Shown: piece by piece, positions 1 to 6,406 of the stretch
Position numbering within the stretch: position 1 is the stretch's first letter
Layout: each line of letters begins with the position of its first letter
Assembly (NCBI GenBank): GCA_002292185.1
Contig: DBBL01000148.1
Span: 1 to 7,265 of the forward strand
Reading direction: 5' to 3'
DNA: 7,265 nt
DNA from: Akkermansiaceae bacterium UBA985
GTDB lineage: Bacteria > Verrucomicrobiota > Verrucomicrobiia > Verrucomicrobiales > Akkermansiaceae
The notes under the pieces: model-generated
Told to the model about the DNA's origin: nothing
The model's input: only the letters and a program-made list of their open reading frames with translations
The model's database searches: none
Made by a program: the position numbers and the translations under genes

Positions 1-294
1 CATATCACCGAGGAAATCAACTCTCAACTGCCCATCGCAAACTCCAAAACGATGCTATGCAATCAAGACTGGCCTACATACAACGAAGCCTACCTCGTCG
101 AAGACGAAGTCGAAATCGTCGTTCAGGTCAACGGCAAGCTGCGCGGTAAAATTACTGTCGCAAAAGATGCCTCAAAGGATGAGATTGAAGCCCTCGCCCA
201 GCAAGACGCCAACGTGATTCAGCATACCGAAGGAAAAACCATTCGCAAAATCATTGTGGTACCCGGCCGCCTGGTTAATATTGTGGCGAACTAG
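1..294 (+). CDS. leuS: Leucyl-tRNA synthetase, C-terminal fragment (5' part lies outside the window)
   Basis: The frame is open from base 1 and ends at TAG 292-294, giving the last 97 residues of a protein that is normally over 800 residues long. Leucyl-tRNA synthetase charges tRNA-Leu with leucine in the cytoplasm. The fragment starts at HITEE in the anticodon-binding region. [23 protein letters not shown], split here as WPTYNEA and then [11 protein letters not shown], is a hallmark of the bacterial C-terminal domain that contacts the tRNA elbow. The tail [15 protein letters not shown] is the canonical end of the enzyme. The fragment appears intact and functional. A diverged second copy of the final 15 codons lies about 4.9 kb downstream at 5197-5241, so this 3' end could itself be a replacement acquired by recombination. 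That last point is inference. Confidence 0.96.
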   Translation, partial: HITEEINSQLPIANSKTMLCNQDWPTYNEAYLVEDEVEIVVQVNGKLRGKITVAKDASKDEIEALAQQDANVIQHTEGKTIRKIIVVPGRLVNIVAN

Positions 295-307
295 CTCTCC
301 AGGCTTC

Positions 308-316
308 AGCAGAGCT
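308..316 (+). repeat. Left copy of 9-base direct repeat AGCAGAGCT bracketing the giant gene
   Basis: AGCAGAGCT begins 14 bases after the leuS stop codon. The identical 9-mer recurs at 5176-5184, 13 bases before the leuS tail remnant. The pair encloses the spacer and the whole 1543-codon gene. It could be a target-site duplication or a microhomology junction from insertion of that block. No inverted repeats were seen just inside the two copies, so chance cannot be excluded. Confidence 0.4.
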
Positions 317-371
317 TGTCCTCAATATCTTGCTCTTGTCGGTCATGCTTCCGCCTATCTGTTTTTTATGC

Positions 372-400
372 TTGGCAGAAGATAACTCACTTATCATGAT
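372..400 (+). promoter_or_regulatory. Weak sigma70-like promoter candidate for the giant gene
   Basis: TTGGCA (372-377, five of six matches to the -35 consensus) is followed after 17 bases by CATGAT (395-400, four of six matches to the -10 consensus). It lies about 105 bases upstream of the ATG at 505, in the 210-base gap after leuS. This is the best pair I found in the gap. The -10 is poor and promoters of this lineage may differ from the E. coli consensus. The rest of 295-504 holds no gene, and I see no T-tailed hairpin for leuS in it. Confidence 0.25.
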
Positions 401-504
401 TGATCTCCGTTATTTCTCCTCGCCTTTTTCGTGACCTCTTTACAGGGACGTTCATCCCGCCCATGTCACTAAAAAACGGTAATTCCCAGTAACCCGCCCA
501 AACG

Positions 505-3500
505 ATGCATCCAGCAACTCCCGCTTACTTCAAAAAATCCATTTCCAAACAGCTACGCATGACTCTTGCGATCATGTTTCACGTGTTAGTGTCTCTGGCA
601 GGCGGGTGGATGATCTCGACGTCCGCCTCCGCGAACATCATCACTGATAATTTTTCTACCAGCACGATCAACTACGATGTTGTCCGGCTCAAGGAAAGTG
701 ACATTGACGGTGGCTGGCAAGCTAACTCGGACCAGCAAGCCGGCCAGGGTTACCCGCAGTCTGCTTGGACAATCTCCGGTGGAACGCTCAGCAATGCCAG
801 CCCGGACAACAACAGCAGCGGTGAAGGTGGTGTGGCCCAGGTGATCTCGGTTACCGGAGACGGAACTGACCTTGTGTTATCCTTCGATTACACCAACAGC
901 GGCAACGACACTCTCCATGTTCATCTCTGGGGCTTCACCGGTGTGTTATCCGGTGATAACGACAACCTCGGTAATTTTCAGGCTAGCAACGGTCACTACT
1001 ACAACAACGCTGAGGACGTAGACGGACCTGGCAATGTCAACACCTACAACCTCAAGGACGGGTCTAACCCGGCAGGCGGCTCACCCGCCAATGCTCTTGC
1101 TACATTAACTGGCAGCGGCACTTATTCGGTCACCATTCCGCTTGCCGACCTGGGTATTGCCGGTATCAGCAAGCTTGGTGATTTCAGCTACCTGAGCCTT
1201 GCTTTCACCCGCAACGTCGGATCCAGCCCTGGGAGCACAGGTATCGACAATCTGGGACTCCGCTACGAGCCGGTAGCACCACCGCCGCCGCCACCATCCC
1301 CGGAACCCGCCCAGTTACGCAATTACGGCTATCTCTATTTCGAAAACGGCTATCCAACGACCTTAAATACCCGGCGTCCACAAAGCGAGGCCAACGTGGC
1401 TGCCCGCGCCAACCCGGACCTGGTATTTCAAACCGGTTACTTCAGTCTGCTCTTTGATTGCAACGACATTAATCTGAAAGGCTACAACGGCCTTGCCGGG
1501 TCTGATTACCGTTCCGCTCTCGATGAGGATGTAAGCACTTTCACCCCTGCTCAAAACCTCTTGTTGCGGGTTTATCGTGATGGCATCGCCTATGACTGCG
1601 TTAGTGCGGTGGTAGCAGGTAATGGATTTAACAATGTTCGTCTCATCGAGAACGGACAATACGTGCAACGCATCGATCACCTCGGCCTCGTATTCCGCGC
1701 AGCCAATGGTGACACGCTGGTGACTGACCCAAACTGCCGCCTTGAAATCACCGCCTGGCCGGACCGCGTCACCTTGTTTCTCGATTTTTCGGCGGAGACT
1801 ATCAACCCGATCACACGCACGACCATTCAAGTCATTTCACCCAACGGCACCGCCCATCTGGCTGACACTCTGGCCAATGAAGTTCGCTTGAGCCTGAAAC
1901 CGCAAGAAGACCTGAAGCTGGGAACACTCAATCCGGCCCAATATATCACCACGGCTACCAACCTTCAAAACAACTCGCCCCTGGCAGTCAGTTTCGATGC
2001 TGATACCCACGCCTTCCACATCGATGTGCCCGCCGCTGGGGTTTCCTACCCGGCTGACACCAACCGCATCGACGAGTATCTGGTGGAAGTCACCAACCCG
2101 GCCGAGACCAAGGCAAACATTCCACTTGTTTTTGACCAACCAATACCACGCAAAATCACCGGCACGGTGATGCTGCTTGCTGATGAGACCGATGGGCGGC
2201 CACTGGGTATCCCTGTCCAGATCTCAAAAAACTGGCATCGTGATGCGGCCAACCCAACCACCCACGAAGGTTCATGGCTACGAGGATCAACAATGCTGAC
2301 CCTTGAACCAGGTGAAACCCGCCGTTTCAAGTTACGCGTCATCTATGGCTACTGGGGTGGCGCCGGTGCCGTCTCTCACGCCCAGCTATCGCTCATCGGC
2401 TGGGGTGGCAACTGGAAATGGGAAGAGAGTGCACTCGGCGCCTGGGGAGAATCCATCACTTTTGATCCAGCCCAACATATTGCCGGATCATTCATGGGTG
2501 ACATCCGGCCAACGTTCACTGATTCGTACTCAGCCAACGGCCCCACCCACGGCTGGACTGAAAACTGCGGCGGTGCTGATTTCCTACTCTACCGTGACAA
2601 CGCCAATACCTACCGTTGGGGCAAACGCCTCAAAACTTGTTTCCACCGCACGGGACCTAACATGACTGAGGTGATCTACGGTGGTGTGACTGACGACGAG
2701 CGAATTCGCTTCACCTACACTGCCCGCTCAGTATCCACTCACGACTACCATCGGCGCTTCAGCAAGTATCGCTACGAGTTCCTCGATGACGTAATCTCAC
2801 CACAACGGCTGGTCTTCCACCAGATGGCAGCCGACTACTACATGGTTCCGAGCTACACCAATTATTATCTCGGCGATGAAAGCGGATTGTTAGAAAGTCG
2901 GGCGATCAATGCCGGCGGCAACAGCTATAAGGATTCGCCGATCGCGTTCGATGGCAAATGGCTGAGTATTGATGACACCACGGGCGGCGGCAAGCCAGCC
3001 AAGGCCTTGCGTGGACTGATGTCCTTGTCATCAACTCTTAACGAGACTCCTCTACCTGTTTACCTACATACCTACGGCCGCACCTGGGGCTCCAGCACCA
3101 TGTTGTTTGATCTGGCTGGCGCGGCAGTGACGGATTCCTACAATGCAGGTGACGTGGTCACCGGAGAGCTTGAATTTGTCATGCCACCACAACACCGAGA
3201 CAACTACTGGGGTGGTGACGCCGAGCTAATCAGCCGCCTCACATCCTATGGTGACACTTCTTGGGAGCCAGTAAGGGATGAGTGGGTGCACAATGTTCAG
3301 TTAGACGTTTCAGTGCAGTCTGGAACCCTGATGCGTAATTACCCCATGGAGATCCAACCTGAAACGAGTAGTAACGTGCTTGCGGATTTCACCCTTAACG
3401 GCGGGGGGATCGGACACGTGCCAGTCACCATCAAGGGGGCGGCAGCAGGCCAGGAGCTCAAGGTTCAAAGATGGAACGATGGTATCTGGAGCGAGCTTGA

Positions 3501-5136
3501 AGGGGTTGATCTCATCAATAACGCCTATTACCAAGGGTTTTTAAATCCGGACGGATCGATGGACTATGTCTTTAGCATCCCACGCCCGTCCTTGGACCTG
3601 AACGCGGCCTGGCGGGTTCGAGTGGTGAATACCCTCGCACCGGAAACATTCACCTTGAGCTACACGGCCGGACCTAACGGATCCATCAGTGGTGCCAGCC
3701 AGCAAGTAGTCGAATACGGGACCGATAGCTCCGCGGTTATCGCCGTGCCAAATGCAGGTTACCATTTCGTCGACTGGTCTGACGGCAGCACGGTCAACCC
3801 ACGCATCGATAGCGGCGTGATCGCTGAGATTAACGTCAGTGCTAACTTTGCGATCGACACCTTCACGCTCAGTTACACAGCTGGGCCTAACGGATCCATT
3901 AGCGGCCCCAGCTCGCAGCTTGTCGAATACGGGTCGGGCGGTTCGGCAGTGACGGCAGTGGCAGATTCAGGCTACTATTTCGTAGACTGGTCGGACGGCA
4001 GCACGGATAACCCGCGCACTGATACCGGTGTCATGGGTAATGTTGGGGTTACCGCTAATTTTGAAGTCGATCCGCCACTCAGTGATTTGGCCAACACTGA
4101 GATCACCTTGCTTGGCACCATCTCTGCGGGCGCGATTACCGATACTCATACCAGTGACAATACTTACCAGATACTTACCGAGACAGAAAGCGGAGGTAAG
4201 CGTAACCGGCGTCGCTCCCAGCTTGAGCACAAATGGATTTTCGACGTCACTGGTGGTGAGCTAGTCACCTTTTTTGTGGAAGCCCACCATACCGTCAACG
4301 ACGAGGGCGATGATTTCCTCTTCTCCTATTCCACTGATGACATCAACTACACGGACATGCTCACCGTGACGAAAACTGCGGATGACAACTCGAACAACTT
4401 TTTCGTATTACCAGGAGATCTGAGCGGCACAGTTTACGTCCGAGTGATAGACACCGATCGCACCCAAGGTAACAGAGCTTTGGATAGTCTCTACGTCGAT
4501 AGCTTGTTCATTGTCTCAGAGACTGCCACCGAACCTCCAACGGGAGCCACCGATCCCGATCCTGGTGATGGAGCGGTCAACGTTCCTGTCAATGCGGAGC
4601 TTAGCTGGATGCCGAGCCTGCTAGCAGCTTCCCATAACGTGTATTTCGGGGCCAACCCCGTGCCAGGGGCTACTGAGTTTCGAGGTAACCAAACTGCAAA
4701 CACTTACACACCCAGCCCTCTGGAATATGATACCACCTATTACTGGGCGATTGATGAGCTAAATGGCGCGGGAACAGCCAGCGGGCCTGTCTGGTCATTC
4801 ACCACCGGCGGTGCCTCGCCTGAAATTTATGTCTCTGCAATTGATATCGGTGTGCAACGCACGGGCAAGAGTTATCGTGGTGTAGCCACAGTAACTATCA
4901 TCGACAGCAGAACCGGCCAAGCCATGGCTGGCGCTACCGTTCAGGGTGATTTTAGCGGTGTGTTTAGCCAATCTGTGAGCGTGGTCACTAATAGCTCAGG
5001 TCAAGCTGTCCTGACCACCTCTGCCAAGGAACGCTTACCGTTTAGTTACACCTTCACAGTCACCGGAGTCAGCGCAAGCGGTTACCTCTATCAATCGGCA
5101 AATAATGTGGAAACATCGGATAGTGGCAATTTTTAG
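505..5136 (+). CDS. Giant secreted multidomain protein with bacterial repeats and an unassigned core
   Basis: The protein has 1543 residues. An in-frame stop at 490-492 limits upstream extension; ATG 505 gives a basic n-region (KK, K, R) and a hydrophobic stretch ending at ASA, about residue 43, which is a Sec signal peptide. A later ATG at 559 is a possible alternative start. Residues about 45-255 look like a beta-sandwich (jelly-roll) domain ending GIDNLGLRYE, followed by a linker of six prolines (259-264). Residues about 270-1045 form a core I do not recognise, rich in W, Y and G, with SHAQLSLIGWGGNW (624-637), GAWGES (645-650) and GWTENCGGADF (683-693). Two 71-residue bacterial repeats follow (1049-1190), then a module containing RRRSQLEH (about 1191-1338), a fibronectin III-like domain (about 1347-1434) and a Big/invasin-like domain (1440-1543). 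I see no LPXTG, PEP-CTERM or other sorting tail. No Shine-Dalgarno precedes the start. An extracellular carbohydrate-related or adhesive role is inference. Confidence 0.9.
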   Translation: MHPATPAYFKKSISKQLRMTLAIMFHVLVSLAGGWMISTSASANIITDNFSTSTINYDVVRLKESDIDGGWQANSDQQAGQGYPQSAWTISGGTLSNASPDNNSSGEGGVAQVISVTGDGTDLVLSFDYTNSGNDTLHVHLWGFTGVLSGDNDNLGNFQASNGHYYNNAEDVDGPGNVNTYNLKDGSNPAGGSPANALATLTGSGTYSVTIPLADLGIAGISKLGDFSYLSLAFTRNVGSSPGSTGIDNLGLRYEPVAPPPPPPSPEPAQLRNYGYLYFENGYPTTLNTRRPQSEANVAARANPDLVFQTGYFSLLFDCNDINLKGYNGLAGSDYRSALDEDVSTFTPAQNLLLRVYRDGIAYDCVSAVVAGNGFNNVRLIENGQYVQRIDHLGLVFRAANGDTLVTDPNCRLEITAWPDRVTLFLDFSAETINPITRTTIQVISPNGTAHLADTLANEVRLSLKPQEDLKLGTLNPAQYITTATNLQNNSPLAVSFDADTHAFHIDVPAAGVSYPADTNRIDEYLVEVTNPAETKANIPLVFDQPIPRKITGTVMLLADETDGRPLGIPVQISKNWHRDAANPTTHEGSWLRGSTMLTLEPGETRRFKLRVIYGYWGGAGAVSHAQLSLIGWGGNWKWEESALGAWGESITFDPAQHIAGSFMGDIRPTFTDSYSANGPTHGWTENCGGADFLLYRDNANTYRWGKRLKTCFHRTGPNMTEVIYGGVTDDERIRFTYTARSVSTHDYHRRFSKYRYEFLDDVISPQRLVFHQMAADYYMVPSYTNYYLGDESGLLESRAINAGGNSYKDSPIAFDGKWLSIDDTTGGGKPAKALRGLMSLSSTLNETPLPVYLHTYGRTWGSSTMLFDLAGAAVTDSYNAGDVVTGELEFVMPPQHRDNYWGGDAELISRLTSYGDTSWEPVRDEWVHNVQLDVSVQSGTLMRNYPMEIQPETSSNVLADFTLNGGGIGHVPVTIKGAAAGQELKVQRWNDGIWSELEGVDLINNAYYQGFLNPDGSMDYVFSIPRPSLDLNAAWRVRVVNTLAPETFTLSYTAGPNGSISGASQQVVEYGTDSSAVIAVPNAGYHFVDWSDGSTVNPRIDSGVIAEINVSANFAIDTFTLSYTAGPNGSISGPSSQLVEYGSGGSAVTAVADSGYYFVDWSDGSTDNPRTDTGVMGNVGVTANFEVDPPLSDLANTEITLLGTISAGAITDTHTSDNTYQILTETESGGKRNRRRSQLEHKWIFDVTGGELVTFFVEAHHTVNDEGDDFLFSYSTDDINYTDMLTVTKTADDNSNNFFVLPGDLSGTVYVRVIDTDRTQGNRALDSLYVDSLFIVSETATEPPTGATDPDPGDGAVNVPVNAELSWMPSLLAASHNVYFGANPVPGATEFRGNQTANTYTPSPLEYDTTYYWAIDELNGAGTASGPVWSFTTGGASPEIYVSAIDIGVQRTGKSYRGVATVTIIDSRTGQAMAGATVQGDFSGVFSQSVSVVTNSSGQAVLTTSAKERLPFSYTFTVTGVSASGYLYQSANNVETSDSGNF
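3649..4074 (+). repeat. Two tandem 213-base units encoding 71-residue bacterial repeat (InlB B-repeat-like) domains
   Basis: Unit 1 spans 3649-3861 and unit 2 spans 3862-4074, each exactly 71 codons with no gap. Both begin FTLSYTAGPNGSISG and share VEYG, then FVDWSDGST, NPR and ANF at matching positions. This is the pattern of the divergent bacterial repeat found in many cell-surface and secreted proteins, where it acts as a small beta-rich spacer or binding module. The units differ at many silent and some replacement sites, so the duplication is not recent. The matching length and phase show an internal duplication within the gene. Confidence 0.9.
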
Positions 5137-5175
5137 ATTTTTTATGTGAGAAATGCTTTCTAGGCCGCGTGACCA

Positions 5176-5184
5176 AGCAGAGCT
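5176..5184 (+). repeat. Right copy of 9-base direct repeat AGCAGAGCT
   Basis: This 9-mer is identical to 308-316. It lies 39 bases after the stop of the giant gene and 13 bases before the leuS tail remnant at 5197. Its position at the edge of the remnant fits an insertion or recombination boundary. It is too short to be decisive alone. Confidence 0.4.
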
Positions 5185-5196
5185 ATAGCCACTGGT

Positions 5197-5241
5197 AAAA
5201 TTATCGTTGTGCCAGGCCGTCTTATCAATATTGTTGCCAAT
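5197..5241 (+). pseudogene. Remnant of a second, diverged leuS 3' end (last 15 codons)
   Basis: Read in frame, this segment gives [15 protein letters not shown], which matches the true leuS tail [15 protein letters not shown] (247-291) at 14 of 15 residues. At the DNA level 12 of 45 bases differ. Eleven codons are changed, and all but one of those changes is silent. Similarity fades upstream of 5197, where an in-frame TGA occurs at 5170-5172. The expected stop after the final Asn is missing: the frame continues through ACG into the ATG of the VOC gene at 5245. The silent-dominated divergence indicates a tail that evolved in a functional leuS before truncation. It is most simply a scar of recombination or insertion at the leuS-VOC junction. 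Alternatively it could be an old local duplication of the gene end. Confidence 0.8.
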
Positions 5242-5244
5242 ACG

Positions 5245-5598
5245 ATGAAGGTAGAAAAAGTCAAATACGCGCTCTGGGCAGCAGATTGGGAACGATGCCT
5301 CCACTTCTATCGTGATTTGTTCGATGGTGAGGTCAGTTTTGCCTCAGAACCATGGAGTGAAGTCGTCATTGCGGGAGCAACCATTGGGATCCACGGAGGT
5401 GGTGAGGGCAAGCGCACCTGGACGGGACTCAGCTTCCGTGTCGATGATCTTCACGAAGGAATCGTCCGGCTCAAAGAGCACGGAGGCGCACTCACCAGAG
5501 AGCCAACCGACACTCCCGAGGACCCACTTCACCTTGCCATGTGTGTCGATCCTGACGGCAATGAATTCATGATGACCTGCAGCCGCCCGGCTAGCTAA
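5245..5598 (+). CDS. VOC superfamily (glyoxalase/bleomycin-resistance fold) small protein
   Basis: The protein has 117 residues from ATG 5245, the usual length for a single VOC module pair. The first beta-alpha unit contains HFYRDLF (20-26), the second has LSFRVDDLHEGIVRLKEHGG (62-81), and DPDGN (102-106) marks the last strand turn. This is the classic glyoxalase/dioxygenase-fold pattern. A longer reading from GTG 5209 would add twelve residues that are simply the leuS tail remnant, so I prefer ATG 5245. The usual metal ligands are not evident: the strand-one site is K/Y, the residue before FRVDD is not His, and Met stands where Glu usually follows DPDGN. A non-metal or binding role is therefore possible. 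Substrate is unknown. The gene probably forms a unit with the dehydrogenase 41 bases downstream. No Shine-Dalgarno is seen. Confidence 0.85.
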   Translation: MKVEKVKYALWAADWERCLHFYRDLFDGEVSFASEPWSEVVIAGATIGIHGGGEGKRTWTGLSFRVDDLHEGIVRLKEHGGALTREPTDTPEDPLHLAMCVDPDGNEFMMTCSRPAS

Positions 5599-5639
5599 AT
5601 GACTCATTGTCCAACCATCCCTGACAACTGATCATTGAT

Positions 5640-6341
5640 ATGTCCCTCACCAACAAAACAGCCCTTGTCACCGGAGCTTCCTCTGGTATCGGCCGTGCCG
5701 TATCGAATCAGCTACTCGATTCTGGAGTCAAGGTTCTTGGCCTCTGCCGTGATACGTCCAAACTTCCCAAGGGCGTCGAGCCCATCGCCTGCGATCTCAC
5801 TGAGCCCGCCGAAATTGATAAGGTCTTTGCGTCACTGAGCCACCTCGATATCCTCGTCAACAACGCAGGGCTCGCCTTGCTGTCACGCATTGCCGACGGC
5901 AACCCCGCCGATTGGGAAACCATGTGGCAGCTAAACGTGCAAGCACTCACCATTTGCTGCCAAAAATCCCTCGCTCTGTTTCCTGAATCCGGCGGCCAGA
6001 TCATCAACACCTCCAGCATGAGCGGCCATCGTGTGCCCCCCACTGGCGGATTCTACTCACCCACCAAGTTTGCGGTGCGCGGCATTAGTGATGCCTTGCG
6101 TTATGAACTTCGGGCTGACGGCAACCCCACCCGTGTCGCCACCGTCTCCCCTGGTTTCGTAGACACCCCCTTACTCGATGACTATTTCAAAGGACGAGAG
6201 GATCAACTTGCCCAAACGCGCTCGAGTATGCGCTTGCTTCAGCCCGAAGACGTCGCCAGCTCTGTGTTGCATATCCTCAACACCCCACTGCACGTGGAAA
6301 TCACCGACATTCAAATGCGTAGTGTCGATCAGAAAGCTTAG
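5640..6341 (+). CDS. Short-chain dehydrogenase/reductase (SDR family, classical type)
   Basis: The protein has 233 residues, slightly short but normal for a classical SDR, with a complete Rossmann fold. The cofactor motif TGASSGIG is at 11-18, CDL at 51-53 supplies the adenine-binding Asp, and NNAG is at 74-77. The catalytic tetrad is visible as Asn99, Ser126 (NTSSMSG), Tyr139 and Lys143 (YSPTK), with the PG motif at 171-172. Arg37 just after strand two suggests NADP(H) preference. It is a soluble cytoplasmic NAD(P)-dependent oxidoreductase. The substrate cannot be read from the sequence, although the C-terminus (TPLHVEITDIQMRS) resembles the serine-dehydrogenase/YdfG-like branch. It follows the VOC gene on the same strand by 41 bases, so a two-gene operon is likely. 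No Shine-Dalgarno precedes ATG 5640. Confidence 0.95.
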   Translation: MSLTNKTALVTGASSGIGRAVSNQLLDSGVKVLGLCRDTSKLPKGVEPIACDLTEPAEIDKVFASLSHLDILVNNAGLALLSRIADGNPADWETMWQLNVQALTICCQKSLALFPESGGQIINTSSMSGHRVPPTGGFYSPTKFAVRGISDALRYELRADGNPTRVATVSPGFVDTPLLDDYFKGREDQLAQTRSSMRLLQPEDVASSVLHILNTPLHVEITDIQMRSVDQKA

Positions 6342-6390
6342 ACCTCCTAGATCTACTGATTACTTGTGTAGGGTAAGGTAAACGCTGGCA

Positions 6391-6406
6391 AGCTTCACAG
6401 CTTCAC
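6391..6406 (-). repeat. Perfect tandem 8-base duplication spanning the stop codon of the pRiA4b-like gene
   Basis: AGCTTCAC occurs twice head to tail (6391-6398 and 6399-6406). On the minus strand it reads GTGAAGCTGTGAAGCT, and the join creates the TGA stop of the pRiA4b-like gene (6395-6397). With a single copy, the frame would run through LASVYLTLHK to a TAA. The duplication may therefore have set the present C-terminus. Confidence 0.85.

Noticed and set aside
293..316. Inverted repeat AGCTCT / AGAGCT just after leuS as a terminator
   Set aside because: The stem is only 6 pairs with a 12-base loop and no T-run follows. The right arm overlaps the 9-base direct repeat, so it may be coincidental.
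498..507. Similar start contexts CCCAAACGATG (497-507) and CCAATACGATG (5237-5247) as a shared regulatory element or second boundary repeat
   Set aside because: The match is short and gapped and can arise by chance. The second copy is explained by the end of the leuS remnant.
1363..2342. Long antisense open frames under the giant gene (1363-1830, 1837-2139, 2046-2342)
   Set aside because: They lie opposite a clearly coding frame, have no recognisable domains or translation signals, and are expected as shadows in a gene of this codon usage.
5149..5161. Small hairpin AGAAA-TGC-TTTCT after the giant gene as a terminator
   Set aside because: It has five weak pairs, a 3-base loop and GC-rich sequence directly after it. 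The T-rich stretch at 5129-5143 lies before it, not after.
295..5244. Integrase, transposase or terminal inverted repeats for a mobile element
   Set aside because: No such gene or inverted repeat pair was found. The case for insertion rests only on the leuS tail remnant and the 9-base direct repeat.
5035..5304. Minus-strand open frame of 89 codons crossing the giant-gene end and the leuS remnant
   Set aside because: No family resemblance and no plausible start context. It overlaps the plus-strand giant gene and VOC coding sequence.
6342..6394. Bidirectional terminator between the convergent SDR and pRiA4b-like genes
   Set aside because: Only a short TAGATCTA palindrome is present, with no stem of useful length and no T-tract.
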